Assembly (NCBI GenBank): GCA_002224055.1
Contig: AZLU01000014.1
Coordinates: 62,001-126,000, forward strand
Direction of reading: 5' to 3'
Source: Pezizomycotina sp. ARF18
Taxonomy: Eukaryota > Ascomycota
Length of the DNA stretch: 64,000 nucleotides
This document shows, in pieces, positions 36,074-52,694 of the stretch. Both the position numbers and the translations under genes were made by a program. The first letter of the stretch is position 1. Each line of letters begins with the position of its first letter. The notes beneath the pieces were generated by a model that ran no database searches, had not been told where the DNA came from, and saw only the letters and a program-made list of their open reading frames with translations.

Positions 36074-37913
36074 ATGGAAACCTGTATAGTCTGCCTAGGT
36101 AACCTCCCGATGGAGGATCCACCGGATGCCAAAGGATGTCGGTCACCAGGTCGCGTCTACCTCACCATTGGCGACTTTGAGGACATCGTCATCGCCAGGC
36201 TACCGTGCTCCCACATGCTGCACGAAATCTGCCTGAAGCCTTGGATCGACCGAGCAAACAGCTGCCCCGTTTGCCGCCAAAACTTCAACACCGTTGACCT
36301 TTGCTTGTCTCTGACCGGACCATCGATATCATCCTACACCGTAGAGGACAGGGTACAAAGGCCCCAAGAATATGGAGATCTAACACCGTTCGACGACCTG
36401 GAAGATGAGAATTACGCGGAACATCTTAGCACCTGCTTCATGTGCGAGCTCGACGACAACGAAGATCGCCTGCTGATTTGTGACGGCTGCGACAGCACTT
36501 ATCACACTTACTGCCTCGGCCTCGAAGGTGTTCCCTTGGGGACTTGGTACTGTCCACCGTGCGTCTCTGACCAAAAATTTTACCGAGCTCGGCGCCCCAA
36601 CACATTCAGCCAGAGAAACGGCCAGGGCTGTAGCTTCGTCTTCGCAGCGTCACCACAGGCGGCAAGGCTCTCAGCAGAGCAATTGGAGTCGCATCTGGCG
36701 ATCAGTCATCCTTCCCGAGCTAGAGAACCAAGAGGAGGCCGACCCGTTAGAGATGTCGACTCGGAGCAGAGGACCAGGGAGCTCGAAGAGCGAGCTTTCT
36801 GGCGGCGCAGGTAGATATAGCCCGTCAGGGTGGTTCCGATCTGCTGCAGCAGAGTGCCCCTTGGATACTCGACCGGGCGGTTTACGGCTCGCCCACGAAG
36901 AGCGAACACGAAGTGGCCGAAACCGAAGAAGAGAAGAACGCCTGGGATATGTTGGCGCAGGCGGAAAAAATTGAAACTGAAGGAGCGGAACCTAGAGGCG
37001 AAAAGAGGTCGAGATCGTCCACGCCGGCTGAAGTGGAAGCTGCAGTTCCGGCGGAGAGCTCTAAGCGGAAGCTTAAAAGACCCATGACGAGGAGGGATGC
37101 AGCGTTCAATCGTGACCGCGAACCTAAGAGGAGACGCGTCGAAGAGACCGCAAAGCCACCGTCCGAAAACGCCGGAGATGACCTCAGCCCCAGTGCAGAA
37201 TCGCCTCCCCTCCCCAGCGGCGGCAATCCGAAACGCAGTCTCCTAGACTCCCTTCTCGACGACATTGACAAGTCCACGTCGCACTCAACTATCGCTGCGC
37301 CAAACATGTCTATTATCAGCGAAAGCCCTCCCGCGCCAAACTTTGAAACTTCGCTCATCTCTCCTAGACCGTCCCGGCCCTCGTCTGCTGGCGCCGTAAG
37401 CGACGAGAGCATGGAAGACGCTGCCGGCCGGATCTCCCCAAGCTACCGCTTGGTCCAGTCGTCGCCAACTCAAAACCTCCAGAGCCCGCGACCACGCCGG
37501 ATCCCCATCAGGAATCGCCCGTTCGCCGACCCACTGTCTCCTAATCAGCTTAGCCCCAGCATGCTTAGCCCACCTTCTGGTCAGATCAGCCCATCAAATT
37601 CATACCCAACGCCGCCCTTGGCGCCCGCTCAGCATCCGGACCGTGCAATGTCTTCCTCGCCGCCGAATCTCTCACTCAGCGTCAAAAGTGAAGTTGAGGG
37701 CATGGTCAGGCACGCTCTCCAACCCCACTACGTCAAGAAGGAATATCAAAGGAGCAGTACACCGACATCAACATGGTCGTATCCCGGAAAATCTACGGCA
37801 TGATTGGCGATATCCCGCGTATCAAGGAGTGGGATAAGCCCAAGTGGCGCGACGTTGCCAAATCGGAAGTCGAAGGCCATATTTCGCGCTTGGAACCATT
37901 ATCTCCTAATTAA
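36074..37913 (+). CDS. RING and PHD finger protein (PHRF1-like, fungal)
   Basis: Probable chromatin-associated E3 ubiquitin ligase or RNA polymerase II CTD-linked factor, by analogy with PHRF1. The start at 36074 (GCCATGG) opens directly into a RING finger: CIVCLGNLP, then ARLPCSHMLHEICLKPWI and CPVCRQNF, with an insert between the first Cys pair and Cys3. After about 45 residues comes a PHD finger: CFMCELDDNEDRLLICDGCD, STYHTYCLGLEGVPLGTWYC, PPC. A long Ser/Pro-rich, nuclear-looking region follows with KRSRSS, KRKLKRP and many SP sites. The C-terminus is family-like: VEGMVRHALQPHYVKKE, then INMVVSRKIYGMIGDIPR and DVAKSEVEGHISRL, stop 37913. It appears to be a single coding exon. Frame slips occur near 36640-36900 and at about 37750. 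Confidence 0.88.
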
Positions 37914-37928
37914 GAGAAAAAGAGCTTT

Positions 37929-37961
<33 letters not shown>

Positions 37962-40121
37962 CAAATATCCTACCCCTCAAAGTTCATAATTAATTAAGTC
38001 AAACAAATTCAGTAGAAGAAAAATTCATAAATAAACAGCAGAGAAAAAAGAAAGCCTAAATACTGAAAAGAGAAGCTCCGATGCACACTATATAACTTTT
38101 AAATTACGCTCGGATGATACTTCCACACCAAACATCATTTGCTTTTCCACTCACACACACAGGAGCATTTCACACTGAGGCATCCATAGCTAGCTCGTTT
38201 ATCACTTCACCTGTGCCATTAAATATTCATCTGTATCTATTCGTACTCTCTTTTCCTTTTAGCTAAGGTTGTCGATTCTTGCTGTTGTTTCTAGTTTAGG
38301 GTATTCATTTTTTGTCTGGGTAGAAGGTGTTTTCATCGGGTTTGCAGTTTATATTTCTTTCTACTGGCGTCGAAACGGATCGGTACCGGGTTACATTGTT
38401 GGTGTTCTTGTTGGACATACCCCTTTTCAATCTTTCTCTATTCAATCGTTTATCGTTCAATCGTCATCGTCATCGCTATGAGACACATCCTATATAATTT
38501 AAAGAACTCGAGCATTTTACTGTTAAGGTGTCGACGTGGACCTTCCTTTCCCCGGCCCCAGCTTCGGAAACCCGCTAGCGGATTCTCGATATATTTTTCT
38601 CTCACAAATATCTTTTGCAAACTTGAACATTATATGCGCATTGCACAAACCATCATATCATCGACTGGGGACAGGGTCTGAGACATTCTTGCTGTTCTTA
38701 TCATTTATCATTATTGTGTTTCTTTTTCGGCGGGTTATCTTTTTCCTCTTTTCTTTTGGGGTTGGTTTCTTTTACCAATGGTATTTTGGTTTTGGAGGCG
38801 TCTTGGATAACTCGGGATGATTGAAGAGGAGTTTTTTTTTTTTTTGAGATTTTGATCAATATGTACCATTATTTACCTTACCTAGGACCTTAATATTTTA
38901 GTTACTATATCTACTCGGCATTTGGGTATTGTCCCTTGCCGAAGATGATCTATAACCATCTCTCATTCTTTGCATGAATCATCCTGGCGTGTATTCTTGA
39001 GAACATTCATACCATAACTCTTTTTTTTTTCTTCTTTTGGCTTGTATTCGTCTTGTAAATTCAACAACCCTTTAATCTCATCCCATAGCTCTGTATTCCC
39101 ATTCAAACAGTCTCTTCCGCAATAACAATACCATGTCCCTGGACCCTTGTAAGGTGGATAGATAAACAGGAACAGCGCAATTTCCGGATTAACGGTCCAA
39201 ATACTCGAGCCGATTGTGAATCAAGGTTTTATGCATGTGCTGACGCTTTTTTTTAAATGTTCAGCTCGCAACCTGAGCGGAGCGACGCTCTACGCTAGCT
39301 CCGAGACAACGGTGAAATGTTGAGAAGTGTCGGACGAGGACGCCGCCTTCGGGTTTACTTTTAGTTGGTCTGGTGCATATATATATCGAATATTCAGAAA
39401 AGGATTTATCTGGAGACTTAAATTATAAAATCTAAAAAACGAAAGAAAAAGTCATCTTGTATTTAATAGCTACTGTAGCTGTCGTTTTCGTAAGAGGTTT
39501 TTAAATGTTTTCTCACGAGCCTTAATATTATAATGGATGTGCTTCTTTTTTATGTGTGTGCACACGTGTGTGTGTGTAGCTACGTAGGTATATACGAAGT
39601 AGATATGAAGTAGCTCAAATAGCTATAAATAGGAATTATACAATAAATTATAAAAAGGATTTAGACATTGTATGATGAACGTCAGATCTTATCATCTTAG
39701 CGAACCGCTAATTGCGAAAGGTCTCTTTTCAGAAACATTTCGTCAACTTCGTAAGTGACTCTCCACCCAGATGTTGCAGGCTTGCTTGTTTCTAAACTCG
39801 TATACATTTCCTTTAGCATAGATTTATATATGCTTTAATGTACAAGTACCTTTGAATAAAAGAAAACTCGGAACAATATTTTATATAAAAAAAATTGGTA
39901 GATACGCAGAACGGAGAATATAAGGCACAATCCGAAAGTAGACAGGTTTGCTAAGTAGAAATATATAACCCAAAATAGACACAAATACGCCGCTTACCCA
40001 TCCACAATTCTTTCTCCGTCATGGTTTCCTTAATACTTGATGTATTCTAATAATAAAAAGCGGGAAATTTTAGAAACAATGTACAAATAGGGAATCGATC
40101 GTTTTTCCTAAAGCCAAGTTA
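37914..40121. other. Convergent intergenic region RING-PHD/SIN1
   Basis: 2.2 kb of AT-rich DNA. It starts with a T10A26 foldback tract (about 37926-37961). A GT/CA-rich stretch with the palindrome GTGTGCACAC lies near 39556-39565. Open frames at 38269-38481 and 38478-38820 are Phe/Ser/Ile-rich and unconvincing. I see no gene. Confidence 0.45.
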
Positions 40122-42857
40122 TCAAAAACTTGTGCTCTTCTTGTAATCCATCAGTTTCGTCTTGAGGGCAACTACTATTTCCGCCGCCTGCTGTGCACTG
40201 CTGGCTTCGAATACGTATCTAACCACGAAAATGGAGAAAATTAGCACATCATAGCTATATAAAGATGAAAATTGAAGAAAAAGTTGCTTTTACCGTTTCC
40301 ATTCTCTCGATTTCATAACAATAAGCTTGAAATTCGTCGGCGCTTGCGCGATGCCTTGCACCCTATCAGCGCGCTGATGTGTATGCTAGTAGTCTTCGGC
40401 GACTCGAACAGCGTCTTGTTCGAGTCCGACGGCATGATGTGAACGTATTCCCCGTCGATCGCGAGTATCCGCTCGTGCCGGCTGATAAACGACATGGGCA
40501 TCTTCCGCCAGACGGTAAATTTCTGATAACCAGCACCCAAGAGCATATCTGAAGTATTCGCCGTTTGCGACAGTAAAGTAGGTTTACCTTTTCCGGAAGA
40601 CTTTCCTGCGAAGAGAGGCGTATTTGGATCCGTAGTCGTCGAGGGCGAGTTTGGCCGTTCGCCGACAAAGTCTATAAACCTCTTCACGACAAGTTCCAGC
40701 TCCGTTCTTCCCTGAAGGCTTTCGACCGTGCGGTCCAACGGAACTATCGTGTGCAGTTTCGGTATGCGTAGCGTGTGCCTCGATCTGTCCAAGTGTTTCT
40801 TACGGCATATTATGTCGAGCACCTCGGCGTTATACGTATCGCTGGTGACGCGGACCGTGACGCTCTGTCGAAGACTTCAGGTGTGTTCACGTAGATCTTT
40901 AGGGTTTGCGGGGCTCCCGTTCTTGCACTTGATTGGGAGTGGGCACGGGGGCATCAGCAGTTCGCGTTGTGACCTTCTCGGTCGTCGATGCCAGATCTGT
41001 GGAAGGCTTAATTTCTGGTTTTCTCTTTCTGTTCTTCTTCCTTCTCGACCTTCTTCGTAGGGAATTGCTTTTCGTACTCCTCATCTACAGACGGAAAGAC
41101 GATCAGAAAGAGTGCAACTATGTAATACCCAGCAATAGCTGTGTTTTTTTCGAGCGCGTATAGGGAGATACTCACATTGAGCTTGGGTTGCCTCGACAAG
41201 AGCTAGTTCGTCTAAACTAAAGGCCGATATTGCCCGTGTACGATCCAAAGCTGCGTTAAGAAAAATTATATTAGTAAACGATAGTGTAAATATTTTATTA
41301 TAACCGACATACCTGGAAAATCGTAGTCCGGCTCCCCATCATCTTCCACAATTCTAAAAGTCCACCGATTTATCGAATATTGGTCCTCCGTCAACGGTGG
41401 TCTCGCTCTTCCTCGCGATAACGGTACAGCGCGTAACCAATCGTGTCTGCAACTGTTACCTCTTGATCCTTGCCGTCTTTCACAACGAAGCGCTTGACGA
41501 TTACTTCCCACGGTGTGCTCGGCTTCTTGCTAGTCGGCCGGTATATCTTGAGTCGCAGTGGACCTCCGCCACCGCCGCCCGCATCCCTCTGTGGACCGTG
41601 CCGCCGTGGATTTGCCGTCGTCGGAGCCCCCGCTTTGAGATCGCCCTTGCCAGAGAAAACGGTATAAGCGTCTAAGGGATGTGATATCTCCTCCTCGTTG
41701 GCTTTGATAAGTTGTGTTAGTGCCGATACCGGCAGCAGTTGTGATATAGGGCGAGCGCGGGAGGGGGTCTAGTCCGTTCGCAATTTCGCTGGCCTTGTCA
41801 TCAAGATTCGAGAACAAGGGCGCAACGGGCGCGGGGCTCATCGAGGAATTCGACAGGATCGTGGGGTGTGAGTCGCCGGTCTCGGTAAAGTCGCTGGATA
41901 GCGTCGACGATGCGTCGTCGTCGCTATCTTCTTCGCTATCGAAATCGTTCCCGGCAGGGCTTGGGCTATGCCGGAAAGACGACACGGGCGATCGCCGCAG
42001 CTGTTGCGCAATCTCCTTGAACGCTTTCGTGTTCTGGTCGATCGTGTGAGATAGTATCTCCATCGTCACCGAGTCCTCCGCCTGCCCAGCGATTTCCTCT
42101 TCTCCAGTTCCATAGTCCCGTGAGACCCGCTCCGCAATCGCGTCTCCGTAGTCTTACCCGGCGACGTCACCATGAGCTGTATGTTCGACGACCTCGTCGG
42201 CGAACTCCCCGCCCGCTGCCGAATGGGCATCTTCGAGAACTTGATCTGTTGGGCCGCCCGGTTCAGGTCGTCGTCCACGTCTGATTCGTCGCTCATATCC
42301 GAGCTGTCGTCGTCCACCGACCCTGCTCCGGGAGCCTTATCGCTGTTGGCTTTCTTCCCAGCACCGCTGGCAAATCTAAGCTTCCCGTCTGCAGCACGGG
42401 TTGGTTCTTAACCGTCTTCTGAGCGTCCGCGTTCTCATCTTCCTCCTCCCGCTGCGGGGTCATCTCCCTGAGCCTGGGCACGGTCGCAAAGTAGTCCATA
42501 GACGAACCTGCGGGTATAGGAGGCGAATACGTTTGCGTGTTCGTGAGGTCTGCTGCGTTAGGCCAACCTGCATTCTTGTACCCGGGGACGTTAAAAACGG
42601 TCGGGTTTAGGGTTATTAGCCGTTCACCGATCCCATCTCGCATAGAGTTGAGGTATCGCGTTCGCAGGCGGTGTATAACATAACTAAAAAATTTATCCGT
42701 TGGAGCAAAAGTATGTGAGCAAAGTTCGCAAAGGAAAGAAGTTTATTACGGGGAAACTTTTCGAGAAAGTCAATTGGAGTCCGGGGTTAAAAAAAGAAAG
42801 AGATATTTCCGAAGTAAAGCAACCAACCACTTACTCTTGGTTTGAGAGCAATGACAT
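40122..42857 (-). CDS. AVO1: TORC2 subunit AVO1/SIN1
   Basis: SIN1/Avo1 binds the AGC-kinase substrates of TOR complex 2 at the plasma membrane, controlling actin and sphingolipid homeostasis. A tiny first exon (42835-42857, MSLLSNQ) joins across a 151-nt intron to DYVIHRLRTRYLNSMRDGIG and ERLITLNPTVFNVPGYK, the conserved N-terminus. A disordered, acidic Ser-rich region follows. The CRIM domain is read as LRLKIYRPTSKKPSTPWEV, VADTIGYALYRYREE, SINRWTFRIVEDDGEPDYDF and LDRTRAISAFSLDELALVEA, with an intron after DYDFP. The C-terminal PH domain contains YQKFTVWRKMPMSFISRHER, ILAIDGEYVHIMPSD and SPKTTSIHISALIGCK. The last exon ends YVFEASSAQQAAEIVVALKT and stops at 40122. Slips occur at about 41400-41560 and 40870. 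The 5' exon is an inference from conserved sequence. Confidence 0.92.
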
Positions 42858-42917
42858 GCAGAACGTAGAATTGTAGATGAACTATAAGGAAAGGATTATA
42901 TATATATAGTATTTGGA

Positions 42918-42948
<31 letters not shown>

Positions 42949-43803
42949 TGGCGACTGCGCAAAGTTTTATTCAAAAATAAAACCGTCGTTGTGTTTATAG
43001 TAAGTAGTAAGTATACCGAATGAAGTGGTCAAGGCAAGCAAGGGCTGCGCCCGGGGGAGGGGGTTTGGGTTGACGAGACGACCCTTTGAGTGCAGATCAC
43101 ACAGGATTCCTGGAAGGCGGCACACAAGAAGAACCTTTTTCCTTGTTATTTCAATATATTATAGCCTACTTCCGTCAAGAAGGATGAGACGATGATCGGA
43201 GTCAAGCACGGGTCCGTATTACAGCATAGGAAAGAGATGATTTTTAATTTGATTGTAGGATTGTGAGATATTTTTGTTGTAGCTAATTGGATTTATTTTG
43301 GGGAGAACCTCAAGATGATAATAAAATAAAAATATCCAACTACTGCGAACTACTTCATTATATATACAAATACCTCCCCGTACTTTTGTCGCGGGTTTCA
43401 AAAGCCTAGGCGCTATTAATTTCTCACGCTCTGCTCACAAAAGTACGGGGAAACAAAACCGCACGGAGCCCCCGAAACGACGGGGGGAGGAAGAGCTAGT
43501 ATAGCAGCACTTACAACAATTAACTCGAACGTGCTTTGGAGGCTCATTTCTTACCACGGTTCTAGTTCGAGAGGATACAGGTTTAAACCTTGAAAACCAA
43601 AAAGACCTCCGTCAGACGGCAGGGTAAGCACGACAGAGAAGAGGCGCACACGTACACGATACTGTGGTGTAGTCGACGATAACGATAGCGACAGCTTATT
43701 CTTAAACGTTGAGTATCCGCGCGGGGGAAACTGGAAGACGAATCACGATCACAATCAACACTAGAATATCTCCCACCCACGAAGACGAAACAAGGAAACG
43801 GCC
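42858..43803. promoter_or_regulatory. Divergent intergenic region SIN1/CLC with (GTA)n microsatellite
   Basis: 950 bases between divergent genes. A (GTA)n run of about ten units lies at about 42919-42948, preceded by AT repeats (42896-42908). A GC-rich patch sits at 43040-43080. No gene is supported. Confidence 0.45.
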
Positions 43804-47430
<3,627 letters not shown>

Positions 47431-49250
47431 TATATACCTTTTCCAGCCTAGCGGCCAAAACACAATTACGCATGCGTTTACAATATATCCTCTCATTGCC
47501 CGTCTTGTCTATCTATCTATCTCATACCTTTTTTTTTTTTTTTTTTTTTTTTTGGCCATTACTCTGGTACGCCACTGTAGCATATATTATTCATACTTCC
47601 TTCTCGATTCTCAGCTGTCGGTGTACAGGTATTTTGAAAAAATTATTTCTTGTTTAAATATACCACATCATATATACTTATTGTCAATATACGATTGAAA
47701 TGAATCCTTTTTACAACCAAGCATCTTAAACGCTGCGCATAGATCTCACGCGCAGATGAATTTACCCCCATGGACATGCATATGTACAGTACGTACCTAT
47801 TGGGGTTTTGCAGCGAGGGGCGGCGCGGGGGTGCATTTGGGTGTTAAGGACCCCCCCGGAAGAAGTAGTAGCTATGTCCGCTCGCATGTGATACGCCTGA
47901 AATTTTCAGGGAAAAGGCAAATAGGGCCTCCAATCGGAAGGTTCTATAGCTAGCACGTTCGATAAGTTCTTTATGGAATTACCCCATTATATTGATGTTG
48001 ATTCTTGTCGAAGAGCTCTTCGAGCTTCCAGAACGCATAGAGTAGTAGCAGCAGATAATATATATTTTTCTGATTTTCTCCTTTTATTCTCAGACAATAA
48101 AAGACAATACAGTACATTCCTACGCGCAGATAACGCCGAACCTTTTATTTTTAATCCCGCCTTGAAATCTTACTGCTCTCCCGCACACACAGAAGAAAAG
48201 AAAGAAAAAAATTTTTTTTTTTCCCTACTTTTTTATTCTTTCTTTTTTTTTTTTTTTTTTTTAAGGAAATGCTTAGTCATACGGGTTTTATACTTTTCAG
48301 TCAGTTGAAAATATTTAGTGTGATAGCACGTGACTCGGTCTTGGCACTACACCCCGCAAAGTAGCTAGCTTTGTAACAAACTCGAGGCTGCTAAAGACCA
48401 AACCACAGTTGTTCGTTTTTCGTCCGTCAAACCACTCAACCCATTTTTTTCTCTTTCAAACCCCGGGCCTCCTTTTTTCGCAAAAGCTTCTCATTATTTG
48501 ACTGGATCGAATTCCAAGGCACACCGCCGGCGGTAGGAAATCTAAGGTTCTAAAACAAAACTAGATACCATTTGCGGTCGTTCACCTAGATCTCCACAAC
48601 CTCACACCAAAACAACAAACTCCTCTGACGCAGGTCACCGTACTCATCGTTTTCTTGGGAGATAACGTTACGGCCTTCGACAATCTAAACGGCGATCAAA
48701 TTTTTAAATTAAGATCACTTCGTCACCCGCGAAAGACTTTTTTTTAAAAAAATCCCTATCGCCTCCCTCTCTCAACTCGTTCGTCACGCTGCACAGGAAA
48801 TCACTTGCCTACACCTCAACGCAGCACAATTCTCGACAGACGTAGATCACTACCTCGACATCTTCAAAGCAGCCGAGGGACCCGAACTACAAGACGAAAG
48901 CACAGACGATATCTAGATAGCAATATTCCTCAGTAATCTATCTCCTTCACCAAACAGCCAAAAGTTTTTAGCTCGGAAAATTCAAAAAAAAAAAATTTTT
49001 TTTTTTGGACCCGTACAAGCTCCGCCTTCCACCACGCCCGTATCCTCATCCGCCAGCGTCACATCCATGTCAGGAAGCAGATCGTCAACGGTAGCGCTCG
49101 TCCCAGCAAAACGAAGACGAGTATATTTTACACCATAGGGGCTCGAACCTGATGGAGTCCCATGGCACTAACGTCAAGAGCCTTTATTGGTCGAGCGTAA
49201 AGCTACTAGACGGATTTTCGCGTTTCATTCCAGATAAAAGCGTGATTTCC
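47431..49250. other. Intergenic region with poly-T tracts and uncertain coding scraps
   Basis: 1.8 kb with T tracts at about 47528-47551 and 48242-48262, a TCTA microsatellite (about 47509-47523) and A12T11-type blocks near 48978-49001. From about 48620 onward, fragments such as VTVLIVFLGDNVTAFDNL and EITCLHLNAAQFSTDVDHYL look protein-like and may be the 5' part of the deaminase locus, but I cannot order them. Confidence 0.35.
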
Positions 49251-49255
49251 GATGA

Positions 49256-51218
49256 TTGGGGAAAGCCTCGCAGTATCTTCAAGATATCGACGATATAATC
49301 GCTGGAGGACCAGACACAAGAGACAGGTTAACGTCTATGGGTGGGAACCAGCACAAGCGGTACCGTCTAATGCGGAGGCTGGCTATGGCTCTCGCCCTGG
49401 TGGGCTGCGAAAAAGAAGGACCTGAACACGTTTTTGCCTGCGCTTTTGAGCAAGTACATCACAAGACAGAAGATTCCTCAGACGCCGGGCCTGAATACGT
49501 GTCCGTATCGCACGCAACGTCCTGATGACTGACGAGGATGTACAAAGCTTTCAAGCGCTTATTGACGCGGCTGTAGAGTCCGTCTTAGCTATCGAAAGAA
49601 TTCCTCCCAAAAACCATACAGGTACGCCATATACCTTACTAACCTATTTTTCAGTTTCTAACTAATACTCCAGAAGCTAACTTTTTCAAGACTATAAAAA
49701 CCTGATCTCAAACCAGAGGTCCTATCTCCTAAATTAATCATCAACCGCTGCGAATCGAAAATTCTGAGCTTGTACAAGTTCCCGTTTCAAAAGTGGATAG
49801 ACGACTTAATTAAATCGGAGACCACCGCTTCCTCTTGGTTAAACGTTATTGAAAATATTACTCAGCAACGGCGAGTGATATATGGCTTAATCGCCTCCGT
49901 GATATTGCAAGAAACACGAAGAAAAACGACACGCTGTACCATAATGTCACAACAGCCAATCGGCTTTTCGACGAGTTCGGCACACGAGCAGCGCTTACGC
50001 GAACAAGTGCTGTGCGAGCCGGTTCTGTAGAGGAGGTGATTCTGTGGAGGGCAATGTCACGAACCTCCTCGACGAGCTCGACCTCCTCTGGAAGATATGG
50101 GAAGGGTCACAAGCTCTACTCTCTACTTCTGAACTAGACGCGACGGAAGTCGATATACTCGGGAAAGATGACTTAAAGCGTAGTGCCACCTATCAATACC
50201 TGAATAAGTTACGGAGGTATTACGTATCCGCATCGCGACTTATAAAATATCTTTTCAAGATGAAGCGGAAAAATCTGCTGCATATTAAAATGTTTACAAT
50301 TAAAACCGTCTCTGGCTTCAAAACGACTGGGAGCGGAAAAACGGAAAATGAACATACCAGTTTGGAGAGCTTTATATCAACCTTTCGACACTTAGGGATC
50401 TCAATGCCTCGATTAGAAGCAGATAAAATGCAGAAGATAAAGGACACCTGGGTGCGGGACCGAGGACTACCACGATTGCTTCATTGTGAGATGCAGCTCG
50501 CCGCTTTCTACTCGATAAACCCGGATATCATTCCAATCGGGGCTTTCATTGCCGTTTCTAAATTTTGTTGCTACATGTGCAATTTGGTTATAAAGTTTGC
50601 TTCCCCTTCCTCTTCCTCCTTTTTATCAATTACCATCGTTCTCGCTTTGTTTTTGTCGTTTAGCATCAACCCGGCAAAAGCACTTTTGAACCAATTAATT
50701 CGCTTCCTTTTTTTTTTTTTCAAAAGTTTTTGAGACCATTCTCACCTGTCCCTTAGGTTACTCTCGCGCCCAATGTCCAAGTCAATCCACGGGACCCCGT
50801 CGTCTTTTCAGTCGCGGGTACGCACGGAAAGTTCAGTGTCAACTGGCTATTTCCCACATTAAGCCTCATCATTCATCATACGCCGATCACCACGTCAACG
50901 TCCTCCAATTCTGAATACTTTGACCGTTGCGGCGATCCACGCTGTGAGTGCCCGTCGATTTCTCGGAGCGCGTTCAAGCAGCTTGCTACCCCCTTCGACT
51001 GCGTTGCCCAAGACCTAGCCGTCTCCCTTCAGCTGATGGTGAGGAAAGGTCTTCCATATCTTCTGAAAGCGGGTCTTCCCTCTGACTCAGAGGGCCTTTC
51101 ATCCAGTGGGGACGAAGGCGACGACGCAACGATGGATTCTGACCCAAAGATGCATGGCAGTCGGACGCGTACAACCTCTTCGCCGCCAGACAGCCATATT
51201 GTAAATATTTTACTATAG
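49256..51218 (+). CDS. OTT_1508-like deaminase family protein locus
   Basis: Fungi carry lineage-specific families of predicted nucleic-acid deaminases with the OTT_1508 fold; roles are not established. The best part is one uninterrupted frame at 50044-50600. It has DELDLLWKIWEGSQALL, YLNKLRRYYVSASRLIKYL and GISMPRLEADKMQKIKDTW, then the zinc-site pair of a deaminase: LLHCEMQLAAFY (His 50482-50484 and Glu, the HxE motif) and AVSKFCCYMCNLV (CxxC, about 50566-50580). After an intron-like T-rich stretch, VAGTHGKFSVNWLFP (about 50810-50855) matches the G.HGK...W..P segment that follows in this family. Upstream, YLQDIDDIIAGGPDTRDR and VLMTDEDVQSFQALIDAAV fit the helical N-terminal region. The first half is interrupted several times, so the start is approximate. 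AT-rich flanks differ from the housekeeping region. Confidence 0.68.
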
Positions 51219-52391
51219 TTAGTCCCATCGTTTCTATATCTCCTAATCCACTCAAGAACGAACACACGAACGAACACACAAAACTCAACCTCAATCGACA
51301 CACACCAAGCATCACAATTTGAATATAAAAAAAGAGAAGAAATGACGCCACTAGCGAACATCTCCGTTTTCTCGAGCGCGGGCAAGTCCAAATCGACCCT
51401 ACCTCTCCCGATGTCTCAAATCACTAATCCGTCCAGATGTTGTTCCGGCGAATGTCAAGAACAAGCGCTAGGCTTACGCTGTCAGCGATAAGGCTGTTGT
51501 TCACCGGACCAGCGCTGAATTTTGGGGAACGGGTCGTGCCGTCGCTCGCATCCCCCGTGTCTCTGGAGAAGGTACTCCCCGTGCCGGTCAGGCTGCCTTT
51601 GGTAACCAGTGCCGTTCCGGTCCTATGTTCGCTCTCACTAAGGTCTGGAGGCGCTGGCACGTCAAGCTGAATCTCAACCAGAAGCGCTTCGCTACGGCTT
51701 CTGTTCTTGCTGCTTCTGCGTCCCTCCCGCTGGTCCTTCCGTGGACGCCGCGTCAGCAGCACCCCGTCTACCCCCCCTTGTCATCTCTTCGTCTACAACT
51801 TCACCGAGGACGACTTCACCGAGGACGGCAAATCGCTCGCTAAGGCCTTTCAAGAACGTCCCCAAAGTCGAAACCTGTTCCGTCCACGCCTTGAACCTCT
51901 TGCAGCTCGCCCCTGTGGTCACCACACAAACGAACACGCAAACAAAAACACAACGAACGCATAAATGAACCTTCTATCGAATCTACAACCTATTCCGTCT
52001 AGACGCCAGTAAATCGCCGACGTAATTTATTTAATTATCCAACCAAAGCTACTAGTGTAAACTATAGATCGTTTGTACATAGTTTTTAAGTCGAGAGTTA
52101 ACTAGTTTCACCAAACATAGGCGGAGCGATACTCCATCGCTCGATCGCCTTTCAACCCCCCCTTTCCCCCGGGATTCACGTGCACTGTTTACACATCGAA
52201 AAGTTTGACAATATCGATAAAGTTTCAAGTCCTATCGAAGGGGAGAGTTTTGACAATCTCTTTCTAATGCTAACGATATTCAATCTATAATTATTAAATA
52301 ACGTCTTGCCCGATTGTAATAACAGGGATAATAACTGCACAGAATATATTTAAACTATTCATGACCTTCACGACAATTAGATGCTGTTATA
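51219..52391. other. Region with unassigned open frames
   Basis: At 51400-51970 both strands stay open in overlapping frames of about 75-120 residues, for example minus 51424-51762 and plus 51707-51964. This stretch is more GC-rich than its flanks, which hints at a decayed or unrecognised coding exon. I find no family motif and cannot choose a strand. From 52000 the DNA is AT-rich and empty. Confidence 0.3.
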
Positions 52392-52463
52392 GAACCGTCA
52401 AGTTGTGCTACTACGAAACCATCGTGTTCAACTGCTACAAAATCATCATGTCATGCTGCTGCA
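52392..52463. repeat. Minisatellite locus 1 (three 24-bp units)
   Basis: Three degenerate units of the type ACCATCATCTCGTGCTGCTA, plus a few further bases each, run head to tail. The same unit family is found at 57264-57450 and 62884-63050. An (AT)n run follows at about 52482-52499. Confidence 0.6.
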
Positions 52464-52694
52464 GATACACTATCTATTAACAATATATATATATATATAC
52501 TTAAGCTTGTAGCTCGCCGCCTCTATAGCTCATGCCCGATTTCTTTATTCTTCCTTTATGCACCAAGTACGTGTATGAAGGATTATAAATGACTAAAAGA
52601 GGGAATATGTCGTCTCGTTGATTACTGCAAGAAAGGTATTAGTGACTTAGTATCACACCATTAACAACTTCAGCAATGAGAGGTAGGGGGATCA

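Noticed and set aside
38269-38820. Plus-strand frames with hydrophobic stretches downstream of the RING-PHD gene
   Set aside because: Phe/Ile/Ser-rich from T-rich DNA; no start context, no family motif, overlapping frames.
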